DNA of 8,165 nt from Zetaproteobacteria bacterium (GTDB lineage Bacteria > Pseudomonadota > Zetaproteobacteria > Mariprofundales > Mariprofundaceae), in NCBI GenBank assembly GCA_021545625.1, contig JAJRVH010000091.1, positions 1-8,165 of the forward strand. The letters run 5' to 3'. Made by a program: the position numbers and the translations under genes. The notes below the pieces were generated by a model. The model saw only the letters and a program-made list of their open reading frames with translations. It searched no databases and was not told the origin of the DNA. Shown here piece by piece: positions 1 through 5,925 of this stretch (position 1 is its first letter; every line of letters starts with the position of its first letter).

Positions 1-565
1 CGACCTCGGCATAGCGGTCCGCCGGGTAGCGCTTGGCGCCGCCGAACTGGGCGCCCGGGGCCAGGCAGATGACCCGCTCCGGATCCAGCCCGTGCTGACG
101 CATGATGTTTTGGCCCGTCTGTCCGGCTCCGTCGGGCGCGGTCAGTTTGACCTGTTCGCTATCGACGACGATGCCGCATTGTCGGGCAAGATCGAGGTAG
201 AACAGGCGGTGGTGTTCGTGGTCCATATCGAGCCGGCGGGGCAGTGCGCGGCTGAGCAGCAGGCTGCGCCACTGACCGCGGTAACCGATGATTTTCCCGA
301 TGCCGGCCCGGCGGCAACGCCATGCGGAGCGGAAGCTGTTGGGAAACAGGTAGGCGATATCGGCCTTCGGTACGGTTTCGGCGTAGCCGGCCGGATCCAG
401 CCGGAGATAGGGAAGCAGATCCTTCAGCCAGGGCCTGCCGACGATATGGATGTCGTCGCCGGCATGATGACGCGCAATGGCGCGCATGGCCGGCTGGGCC
501 ATGACGGCATCGCCGATCCACTGGGGCGCTGCGATAACGATGCGCCGGCGTTGCGGGGTCATCAT
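1..565 (-). CDS. waaF: ADP-heptose:LPS heptosyltransferase II, N-terminal part (cut by window edge)
   Basis: Glycosyltransferase family 9 enzyme that adds the second L-glycero-D-manno-heptose to the LPS inner core at the cytoplasmic face of the inner membrane. The 188 visible codons are roughly the first half of a family usually near 340 aa; the 3' end lies beyond base 1. Seen: an N-terminal Rossmann start (IVIAAPQWIGDAVMAQPAMRAI, about residues 9-30, with the family's Gly-Asp and Gln-Pro/Ser positions), the LFPNSFRSA segment (73-81), and the WaaF-type APGAQFGGAKRYP motif (169-181), which favours WaaF over WaaC. The start is the ATG at 565-563; it overlaps the TGA of the methyltransferase gene as ATGA (4 bp), and no clear Shine-Dalgarno precedes it, which suits translational coupling. 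It is the last visible gene of the Trm112-acyltransferase-methyltransferase operon. Family call is firm; the second-heptose specificity is by motif. Confidence 0.9.
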   Translation of the reverse strand, partial: MMTPQRRRIVIAAPQWIGDAVMAQPAMRAIARHHAGDDIHIVGRPWLKDLLPYLRLDPAGYAETVPKADIAYLFPNSFRSAWRCRRAGIGKIIGYRGQWRSLLLSRALPRRLDMDHEHHRLFYLDLARQCGIVVDSEQVKLTAPDGAGQTGQNIMRQHGLDPERVICLAPGAQFGGAKRYPADRYAEV

Positions 566-1245
566 CCGGTTGCGGCACCCGTTTTCAGCGAGCAGATGAA
601 AAGATGTTCCTCGCGTCTGAATCCCGGCAGGCCGGCCGGCTTACCCAGCGGGATGTCCTCGATGATCCTGAAATGGCGTTTCAGGCTGTTGCGTATGCCG
701 GTCAGGGAGTAGAAGTAGGGACAGGTGCTGCGGCACAGCCATGGCAGCCAGCGTTCGGCCAGATAATGCAGCCGCGCCTCCAGGCCGCTGTGGGTGCGGA
801 TGCTCAGGATCAGCCGTCCGTCCGGTTTGAGCAGGCGCTTGATCTCGTTCATGACCAGTTCCGGGTTCAGCGTATAGGAGAGGGAGTTCAGGCAGACAAT
901 CAGGTCGAAACTGCGGCTCTGTTTGCGTATCTCTTCGCCTGATTCGGACAGGTATTCCCCGTCGGCCAGCTCGCCCGGAAACATGCGCCGGAAATCGTCA
1001 ATCAGTGGATCGAGGTAGGTTTTGTATTTTTGCGGTAATTTCTGGGTCAGACAGACCGCGCCGCAGCCGATCTCGAGGATGTGCGCATCCTCGGGTAGCG
1101 TGTTCGCATAACGCCTGAGCAGCGGCAGGTATTTTTTCTCGGCCGCCCTGCGTTCCTCGGCGAGATTCTTTCCCTTCCATGCATCCAGCGCCGAGCGCTG
1201 AGCCAGTTGCCAGCGGGCGCGAGAGACGGCGCGGTGTTTGCTCAC
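562..1245 (-). CDS. Class I SAM-dependent methyltransferase, substrate unknown
   Basis: Predicted cytoplasmic methyltransferase of 227 aa with a GTG start. Seen: a basic N-terminal helix region (1-45), motif I HILEIGCGAVC (55-65), an acidic region around D79-D84, the SFDLIVCLNSLSY strand (112-124) equivalent to motif post-II/IV, and LLKPDGRLILSI (138-149), the usual post-helix strand of Methyltransf_11-type enzymes. Motif I has Val where the third Gly of the GxGxG loop normally lies. I chose GTG 1245-1243 because it overlaps the upstream acyltransferase stop as GTGA and has AAGGA nine bases before it. An in-frame ATG at 1299 would add 18 residues that overlap the acyltransferase gene by 58 bp and look unlike family sequence. 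Position between a lipid A acyltransferase and waaF suggests an LPS or envelope-related substrate, but that is inference from context. The C-terminal half (after 150) is not recognised and may give substrate specificity. Confidence 0.85.
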   Translation of the reverse strand: MSKHRAVSRARWQLAQRSALDAWKGKNLAEERRAAEKKYLPLLRRYANTLPEDAHILEIGCGAVCLTQKLPQKYKTYLDPLIDDFRRMFPGELADGEYLSESGEEIRKQSRSFDLIVCLNSLSYTLNPELVMNEIKRLLKPDGRLILSIRTHSGLEARLHYLAERWLPWLCRSTCPYFYSLTGIRNSLKRHFRIIEDIPLGKPAGLPGFRREEHLFICSLKTGAATG

Positions 1246-2102
1246 AGGCCGGCTTCCTTCTCGTCCAGATACAGCCAGCGTCGGTGGATCCACAGCCACA
1301 ATTCCGGACGCTGATGGATGGCCGGTGCAAAACTGTCGCAGACGGTCTGCATGGCATGTACCTCGTCGCCTGCTTCCGGCATCGGAATGGGCCAGAATTC
1401 GAGGCGGAAACGGAAGCTGTGGCCGATGCGGTGCAGCATGACGCCGAATACCGGCGTCTGGTATTTGCCGGCAAACACGGCCGGCAACGTGGTCGTATTG
1501 GCCGGGTGGCCGAGAAAGGGAACCGGCGTGCCGTTGGACAGGTGTTGATCGATCATCACGGCAATGCTGTGTCCCTGTTTCAGTGCCCGCGGCAGCCAGC
1601 GCAGTCCTTCATGACGGGATTGAAAATGAGCTCCGAATCGTTCGCGGAAGTCTTTCAGCACCCGTTCGGCGGCCGGCTGCCGAAGCGGACGATATATGAT
1701 GTCCGATTCATAACCGAGCATGGAAAAGGACAGGGCTCCAAGCTCCCAGTTGCTGTGGTGGCAGGCGGTCAGAATGACGCCCTTGCCCCGTCGCATGGCC
1801 TCGCGGAACGCATCTTCCCCCTCCACTTCGATGCGGGAGCGGAGAAAGTTTCTCGAGCGAAGAAACACATGCGGAAGTTCGAGGCTGGTGCGACCCAGTT
1901 CGGCGAAGGACTCTCGCGCGATACGTCGTTTCCAGCCTTTATCCCTGTCCGGATAGACGCGATCGAGATTCTTCATGGCGATGTCCCTGTGACGGCGGTC
2001 CAGCGCCCAGGCTGCCCGGCCGAGACCGGCCCCCAGCGCGCCGGCCAGACGCACCGGCAGCAGGCGAACGAGATAACAGATGAATTTTACCAGCAGGGCC
2101 AT
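1242..2102 (-). CDS. Lipid A biosynthesis acyltransferase, LpxL/HtrB family
   Basis: Inner-membrane lysophospholipid-type acyltransferase expected to add a secondary acyl chain to Kdo-lipid A from acyl-ACP. The protein is 286 aa, slightly short of the common 290-310 aa. Seen: an N-terminal hydrophobic anchor (about 3-30), the catalytic H-x4-E motif as HHSNWE (H115, E120), the YRPL substrate motif (137-140), MIDQ (183-186), and the C-terminal WLWIHRRW segment typical of the family. The ATG at 2102-2100 has only a weak GAG before it, but lies 22 bp after the Trm112 gene in the same direction. The stop overlaps the GTG of the methyltransferase by 4 bp. LpxL (lauroyl) and LpxM (myristoyl) types cannot be separated reliably by eye, so I give no symbol. 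With waaF downstream, this marks the operon as lipid A/core assembly. Confidence 0.92.
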   Translation of the reverse strand: MALLVKFICYLVRLLPVRLAGALGAGLGRAAWALDRRHRDIAMKNLDRVYPDRDKGWKRRIARESFAELGRTSLELPHVFLRSRNFLRSRIEVEGEDAFREAMRRGKGVILTACHHSNWELGALSFSMLGYESDIIYRPLRQPAAERVLKDFRERFGAHFQSRHEGLRWLPRALKQGHSIAVMIDQHLSNGTPVPFLGHPANTTTLPAVFAGKYQTPVFGVMLHRIGHSFRFRLEFWPIPMPEAGDEVHAMQTVCDSFAPAIHQRPELWLWIHRRWLYLDEKEAGL

Positions 2103-2124
2103 ATGCCGACTCGGGCGGAGGCGT

Positions 2125-2295
2125 TCAGTCGGACAGGCTGCGTGCTTCGTCGATCAGCATGACCGGGATATCGTCCCGGATCGGATATTCGAGGCGGCAG
2201 ACATCGCAGACGAGGCCGTTTTTCTCATCGTTGTAATGCACGCTACCCTTGCATTTCGGGCAGGCGAGGATGTCCAGCAAAGCTTGATCCAGCAT
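2125..2295 (-). CDS. Trm112-like zinc-ribbon small protein (UPF0434/YcaR family)
   Basis: A 56-aa protein with the full pattern of the bacterial Trm112/UPF0434 family: start MLDQALLDILACPKCKG, two CxxC knuckles (C12-C15 and C30-C33) that would bind one zinc, the LEYPIRDDIPVML core (35-47) and a short acidic tail. In eukaryotes and archaea Trm112 is an activating partner of several class I methyltransferases; the role of the bacterial version is much less settled. E. coli ycaR sits between lpxK and kdsB, so a place beside lipid A genes is known for the family. The start ATG 2295-2293 has GGAG seven bases upstream. It is the first gene of the run leading through the acyltransferase and methyltransferase to waaF, and follows a 120-bp gap. 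All four cysteines are intact. Family call is sure, function is not. Confidence 0.93.
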   Translation of the reverse strand: MLDQALLDILACPKCKGSVHYNDEKNGLVCDVCRLEYPIRDDIPVMLIDEARSLSD

Positions 2296-2362
2296 ATTTT
2301 ATCTCCATGTCGACAGACGGGCAGGCTATCCTGATGGCCGGGAGGCCTCAAGTTACGGCCCT

Positions 2363-2402
2363 GATACACAACGGGTCGCCGGAAAGCGGCCCGTTGTGCA
2401 TC
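2363..2402 (-). terminator. GC-rich hairpin after the BI-1 gene, possible weak terminator
   Basis: Perfect 9-bp arms CACAACGGG (2367-2375) and CCCGTTGTG (2390-2398), extended after one mismatch by GAT (2363-2365) and ATC (2400-2402). The 14-base loop can add a 3-bp inner stem. It begins 14 bp past the BI-1 stop codon. No run of U follows on either strand, so intrinsic termination is uncertain; it may instead protect the mRNA 3' end or only attenuate read-through into the Trm112 operon. Confidence 0.45.
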
Positions 2403-2415
2403 GGGATCGTTATGT

Positions 2416-3075
2416 TCAGTCGTCGCTAAGGGCTCCGAACAGTACCAGTACGTGTTCGAAGAGCAGGAATACATCCAGATACAGCGTCAGCGCAGCGGCG
2501 ATATACTCGTTGTTCGGATAATCGCGCAGAATGGCGGAGGTATCGTAGAGGATGAAGGCCGAGAACAGCAGCACGCCCATGCCGGACATGGCCAGCGCCA
2601 GTGTGCCGGATTCAAAGAAGAAGTAGTTGGACAGGCCGAGCACGATCATGGCGATCAGACCGGTCCAGACAAAGCCCTTGAGGAAGGAAAAATCCTTGCG
2701 GGATACGAAGGTGTAGCCGGTCAGCGCCACGAAGGCGACGGATGTCGTCAGAAACGCCTGCATGACCAGCATCGGCGATTTGGCCGCCACGATGCCGACC
2801 AGTGGCGCGATGGCCATGCCGGTCAGGGCGCCGAAGCCGAGCAGGGCGGCGAAATTGATGCCGGGCATATGACGGACGGCCTGCACGATGAAGATGCCGC
2901 CGATCATCATGAACAGCGTTATCCATGGATGTTCCTGCGGAAAGGCCATGCCCATCGACAGATAGGCCCCGATGCTGCCGGCTCCGATGCACAGCGCCAG
3001 CATGCCATAGGTGCGACCGAGAAAGGCGATGCGCTCATCGGCCAGTTGTGCGGATGACAGGGTTGCCTGATTCAT
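2416..3075 (-). CDS. BI-1/YccA family seven-helix inner membrane protein
   Basis: Bax inhibitor-1/TMBIM family integral membrane protein, 219 aa, the usual length for bacterial members. Seven hydrophobic segments fill residues about 24 to 215. Seen: the short cytosolic N-terminus, ILYDTSAILRDYP (175-187) and LTLYLDVFLLFEHVLVLFG (196-214). D178 and D201 correspond by spacing to the two aspartates that form the pH-sensitive latch in Bacillus YetJ, a calcium-leak protein. E. coli YccA of this family modulates the FtsH protease; which role applies here cannot be told. A glutamate (E207) sits inside the last helix where I would expect a neutral residue. I chose ATG 3075-3073 because GGAGG lies eight bases before it; an in-frame ATG at 3135 would add 20 non-family residues and start inside the -35 region. 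It has its own likely promoter and is followed by a hairpin, so it may be monocistronic. Confidence 0.9.
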   Translation of the reverse strand: MNQATLSSAQLADERIAFLGRTYGMLALCIGAGSIGAYLSMGMAFPQEHPWITLFMMIGGIFIVQAVRHMPGINFAALLGFGALTGMAIAPLVGIVAAKSPMLVMQAFLTTSVAFVALTGYTFVSRKDFSFLKGFVWTGLIAMIVLGLSNYFFFESGTLALAMSGMGVLLFSAFILYDTSAILRDYPNNEYIAAALTLYLDVFLLFEHVLVLFGALSDD

Positions 3076-3107
3076 ATGTGAAACCTCCGTTATGATGGGG
3101 ACAACGT

Positions 3108-3135
3108 AATGTAGGGGGTTGCCGTCGCCGGTCAA
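3108..3135 (-). promoter_or_regulatory. Putative sigma70 promoter of the BI-1 gene
   Basis: On the minus strand TTGACC (3135-3130, 5 of 6 consensus) and TACATT (3113-3108, 4 of 6) are separated by 16 bp. The predicted start of transcription near 3101 leaves a leader of about 26 bases containing the GGAGG ribosome binding site. The site fits exactly in the 64-bp gap between the fxsA stop and the BI-1 start. Confidence 0.5.
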
Positions 3136-3139
3136 GCGT

Positions 3140-3550
3140 TCAGGGAAGGTGATCCCTGTGACTGATAATCTCGACGTCGATGATATCGCCGCGGCCTGCG
3201 CGCGGCGTCGGCAGCAGGCGCCTGATCAGCAGGCGTCGCAGGGCGGGGATCAGCAGCAGAAAGCCCGCCGTATCGGTGATGAAGCCGGGTGTGAACAGCA
3301 GCAGGCCTGCCAGCGCCAGCAACAGGCCGTGGAAGCCGTGGTCGGCCGGCAGCTCGCCCATGGCCATGCGTCGCTGTGCATCGATCAGTGTATTCAGCCC
3401 CTGCCAGCGTATCAGCAGGCCGCCCAGCGCTGCGGTCAGCAGGCAGAGCAGGATGGTGGTCAGGCCGCCGATGCCGCTGCCGACTTCGATCAGGACATAC
3501 AGCTCCAGCAGCGGGACGGTGATAAAGAGAAGGAAAAGGAAGCGCAGCAT
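3140..3550 (-). CDS. fxsA: FxsA family membrane protein
   Basis: Small inner-membrane protein of 136 aa; E. coli FxsA (158 aa) is known for relieving F-plasmid exclusion of phage T7 when overproduced, and its normal role is unknown. Seen: the N-terminal hydrophobic helix running into LLELYVLIEVGSGIG (14-28), a second helix (about 30-47), the linker with RWQG and an AQRRMAMGELP stretch (58-68), a third helix and the family signature PGFITDTAGFLLLIP (88-102), then a basic tail. The ATG at 3550-3548 is in the correct frame; another ATG seven bases upstream is out of frame. No Shine-Dalgarno is visible before it. It lies 58 bp after the M20 gene and 64 bp before BI-1, so it could be read from block 1 or from its own promoter. 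Confidence 0.88.
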   Translation of the reverse strand: MLRFLFLLFITVPLLELYVLIEVGSGIGGLTTILLCLLTAALGGLLIRWQGLNTLIDAQRRMAMGELPADHGFHGLLLALAGLLLFTPGFITDTAGFLLLIPALRRLLIRRLLPTPRAGRGDIIDVEIISHRDHLP

Positions 3551-3556
3551 GGAACA

Positions 3557-3585
3557 TGTATAGGGCGTACGTTTCGCAAATACAA
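3557..3585 (-). promoter_or_regulatory. Possible fxsA promoter giving a leaderless mRNA
   Basis: On the minus strand TTGTAT (3585-3580, 3 of 6) and TATACA (3562-3557, 4 of 6) are 17 bp apart. The predicted transcription start falls at or within a base or two of the fxsA ATG (3550), which would agree with the lack of a ribosome binding site. The -35 element lies in the loop of the 3568-3595 dyad. Confidence 0.3.
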
Positions 3586-3595
3586 GGGAAACGTA
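3568..3595. repeat. Perfect 8-bp inverted repeat in the fxsA upstream gap
   Basis: Arms TACGTTTC (3568-3575) and GAAACGTA (3588-3595) flank a 12-base AT-richer centre. It sits between the M20 stop (3609) and the fxsA start (3550). It could be an operator, since arm centres are about two helical turns apart and the centre holds a candidate -35, or a 3' hairpin of the M20 transcript; no U tract follows on either strand. A CATGTAT direct repeat flanks it (3555-3561 and 3603-3609). Confidence 0.5.
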
Positions 3596-3608
3596 TCGGA
3601 AGCATGTA

Positions 3609-4802
3609 TCAGGGATGCAGCGCCAGCAGCGTCAGGGCCAGCACGCCGCTGCGCATGGCCTGTTCGTCGATATCGAAGCAGGGATGGTGCAGCGAGTAAC
3701 GGGTCGCCGGCGCGCTGCCGGTACCGAGGCGGAACAGGCAGCCGGGAGTCCGCTCCAGAAAGGCCGCGAAGTCCTCGCCGCCCATCGAGGCTTCGGCGAT
3801 GTCGATCAGCGGCACGTCGGGCATGAAACGCCCGAAAACATCCCGGGCATGGGCCAGCCGTTCATCATCGTTGCTCAGCACCGGGGTGGCCTGGCGCAGT
3901 CTGAAGGTGGCCGTGGCACCCCATGTTTCCGCGGTCTGGCGGATGATGCGATCCATCTTGCTGCGGATCTGTTCATGGGTTTCCGGATGCAGGCTGCGGA
4001 AGGTGCCCGAAAAGCTGACCCTGTCGGGGATGACATTGCCGGCATGGCCGCCGTGGATTTCGCCGATGGTCAGCACGGCCGCATGCAGGGGGTTGATGCC
4101 GCGGCTGACGATATGGTGCAGTGCCTGGATGATATGACTGGCTACCAGGATGACATCGGTGCATTCGTGCGGCCGGGCGGCATGACCGCCGCGGCCGGAT
4201 ACCTCGACCTCGAACATGTCGGCGGCCGCGCACATGGCACCGCGGCGCAGTCCCAGCGATCCGGCCGGGAGATAGGGATAAACGTGCAGCGCATAGACCG
4301 AATCCGGCCGGATATCCGACAGCAGGCCGTCCCGCAGCATGGCCGCCGCGCCGCTGCAGGTTTCCTCGGCCGGTTGAAAGATCAGCAGGATATTGGTGCG
4401 CAGATATGGTTGCAGCACTGTCAGCATGCGGGCGGCACCCAGCAGCATCGCGGTATGGGCGTCGTGGCCGCAGGCGTGGGCGACGCCCTCATGCCTGGAA
4501 CGGTAGTCGTTCTGTTTGCCGTCCGTCAGCGGCAGGGCGTCCATGTCGGCGCGCAGGGCGATCCACGGCAGGCCATTCCCGGTCTTCAGGATTGCCGCGA
4601 CGCCATGGCCGCCGATGCGGCTTCTGACCTCAAATCCCAGTTTTCGGCAGGTTTCGGCGACCAGTTCGGCCGTCTTCGCCTCTTCCCCGGAAAGTTCGGG
4701 ATAGCGGTGCAGGTGGCGCCTGATGCGGATCGTTTCCGGCATGCAGTCCGCCAGCGCCTGTTCCAGTACGTCCGCAGGCAGGCCTTGCAGCTTGTCAGTC
4801 AT
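3609..4802 (-). CDS. M20D family metallo-amidohydrolase (hippurate hydrolase/N-acyl-amino-acid hydrolase type)
   Basis: Predicted zinc-dependent hydrolase of amide bonds in N-acyl or N-aryl amino acids or dipeptide-like compounds; 397 aa, normal for the family. Seen: RRHLHRYPELSGEE (28-41), the LRADMDALPLTD motif (83-94), HACGHDAHTAML (109-120) with metal ligands C111 and H113, the QPAEE motif (143-147) with E146/E147, ALHVYP (171-176) with H173, a dimerisation-domain stretch with RGGHAARPH, SMGGEDFAAF near the C-terminus, and HHPCFDIDE (372-380) with the last metal-site histidine. All catalytic positions are present, so it should be active. No signal peptide, hence cytoplasmic. The start at 4802 overlaps the ligase gene by 8 bp (ATGACTGA) with GGA just upstream. 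The substrate is not readable from sequence; the coupling to a carboxylate-amine ligase hints at a shared class of amide compounds. Confidence 0.92.
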   Translation of the reverse strand: MTDKLQGLPADVLEQALADCMPETIRIRRHLHRYPELSGEEAKTAELVAETCRKLGFEVRSRIGGHGVAAILKTGNGLPWIALRADMDALPLTDGKQNDYRSRHEGVAHACGHDAHTAMLLGAARMLTVLQPYLRTNILLIFQPAEETCSGAAAMLRDGLLSDIRPDSVYALHVYPYLPAGSLGLRRGAMCAAADMFEVEVSGRGGHAARPHECTDVILVASHIIQALHHIVSRGINPLHAAVLTIGEIHGGHAGNVIPDRVSFSGTFRSLHPETHEQIRSKMDRIIRQTAETWGATATFRLRQATPVLSNDDERLAHARDVFGRFMPDVPLIDIAEASMGGEDFAAFLERTPGCLFRLGTGSAPATRYSLHHPCFDIDEQAMRSGVLALTLLALHP

Positions 4803-5925
4803 CGTTCCATCCGTCCTTTTCCCTCATCTGCCGGACCAGCGAGGAAAAATCGCCGTTCCGGCGATACAGTCGGCGCTGCATCTGCGCGCCGCCGCCGTGC
4901 CTGTGCCAGTGCGGAATCCGGGCCGCGACGATGGCCAGATCCTCGTTATCCGCGCCCTGCCGCGCTAGGTGCTCGAGCCTGCCCCGAAGCCAGTCCAGCA
5001 GCGGTACCATGGCCTCGTTCTCCGGCGCGATGATGGTGGCATCCATGCCGTAACGGCAAGCCCGCCAACGGTTTTCCCGGATCAGCGACGGATGCACCCT
5101 GGCCATGGCCGCCCCCTGTGCCGCGGCCATGGCCTCGGCGCGAACGTAGGCGATATAGGCGGCTGCGTCGCTGTAGTGCAGCGGCATGTCGCCGATGCGT
5201 ATTTCCAGCGTTCCGAAATCGGGATGCGGACGCATCTCCCACCAGATATCGCGTACCGAATCAATGCTGCCGGTGGCCAGCAGGCGGCCGGCGCAGTGTT
5301 CGAAATCCGGCCAGTCATTGAAATAGAAGGGCATGCCGCCCTGACTGAGTCCCTCGAACACCTTGATGCGGCTGGCGGCAAGGCCCGTGTCCTCCCCCTG
5401 CCAGAACGGGGAGTTGGCCGACAGGGCCAGAAACACGGGCATGACCGGCAGCAGCCGGTTCATGGCCAGAATACAGGTGTTGCCATCGGGCATGCCGATA
5501 TGGACATGGATGCCGAAGATGTTGAAGCGCCGGGCCATGCGCTGCAGCCGTTCCGCCAGTCGTTTGTAGCGCGGATCATCGGTGATCTGCTGATCGCGCC
5601 AGCGTGAGTGGGGGTGGGTACCGCTGGCCAGCAGGGCGGCATGTTGCCGGGACAGAATGTCTCGGACATGATGGTAGTGCTGTCCGAGTTCCCGCATGCA
5701 GTCCGCGGTGGCCGTGTGAATGGCGGTGTTGATTTCCACGGTCGATGTGAACAACTCCGGTTTGATGCGAGGGTTCTTGCCGATTGAGGCGAATACGGCG
5801 GGCGCGGCGGGGATCTGGCCTCCGTGTGTTTCGTCGACGGTCAGCCATTCCATTTCCACGCCCAGCGTGCCGAGCACGGACGGCGCGAACGGGAAGCTGT
5901 GGACGGGTTTATCCGGCGTCGGCAT
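4795..5925 (-). CDS. YbdK-type carboxylate-amine ligase (GCS2 family, glutamate-cysteine ligase-like)
   Basis: ATP-dependent ligase of the glutamate-cysteine ligase 2 family, expected to activate a carboxylate as acyl phosphate and join it to an amine. 376 aa, close to E. coli YbdK (372 aa), which has only weak glutamate-cysteine ligase activity and no settled role. Seen: TLGVEMEWLTVD (20-31) with the metal-binding E-x-E (E24, E26), ELFTSTVEI (57-65), GTHPHSRW (102-109), FGIHVHIG (137-144), ALSANSPFWQGEDTGLAASR (167-185), DIWWEMRPHPDFGTLEIR (225-242) and NRWRACRYGMD. All match known family blocks. Start ATG 5925 overlaps the end of the TPR gene by 17 bp; the ribosome binding site is poor (GGAT), in keeping with coupling. 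The true substrates are unknown; I do not claim a glutathione role. No signal peptide, so cytoplasmic, unlike the two upstream proteins. Confidence 0.9.
   Translation of the reverse strand: MPTPDKPVHSFPFAPSVLGTLGVEMEWLTVDETHGGQIPAAPAVFASIGKNPRIKPELFTSTVEINTAIHTATADCMRELGQHYHHVRDILSRQHAALLASGTHPHSRWRDQQITDDPRYKRLAERLQRMARRFNIFGIHVHIGMPDGNTCILAMNRLLPVMPVFLALSANSPFWQGEDTGLAASRIKVFEGLSQGGMPFYFNDWPDFEHCAGRLLATGSIDSVRDIWWEMRPHPDFGTLEIRIGDMPLHYSDAAAYIAYVRAEAMAAAQGAAMARVHPSLIRENRWRACRYGMDATIIAPENEAMVPLLDWLRGRLEHLARQGADNEDLAIVAARIPHWHRHGGGAQMQRRLYRRNGDFSSLVRQMREKDGWNDD

Noticed and set aside
1246..1299. Upstream ATG extension of the methyltransferase (18 extra residues)
   Set aside because: The extension lies inside the acyltransferase gene and the GTG at 1245 has a good AAGGA and the GTGA overlap.
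1179..2162. A 327-codon open frame on the + strand opposite the acyltransferase
   Set aside because: It spans the acyltransferase, the start of the methyltransferase and part of the Trm112 gene on the other strand, with no domain and no ribosome binding site seen.
2323..2351. Promoter-like TTGAGG-N17-TAGCCT before the Trm112 gene (minus strand)
   Set aside because: Only 4 of 6 and 3 of 6 consensus matches in a GC-rich gap; a promoter for the LPS operon probably lies between 2296 and 2362 but I cannot place it.
2154..2474. A 106-codon minus-strand frame covering the Trm112 gene in another frame
   Set aside because: The 56-aa frame at 2125-2295 has the complete Trm112 pattern with all four cysteines and a proper ribosome binding site; the longer frame has no recognisable features.
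3076..3135. Upstream ATG extension of the BI-1 protein (20 extra residues)
   Set aside because: The start would lie in the putative -35 element; the internal ATG at 3075 has a GGAGG at ideal spacing and fits the family N-terminus.
3615..5033. A 472-codon open frame on the + strand opposite the M20 and ligase genes
   Set aside because: It runs antisense across two genes with full family motifs, its translation is rich in Gln, Arg, Gly and His without any recognisable domain, and such shadows are common in GC-rich DNA.
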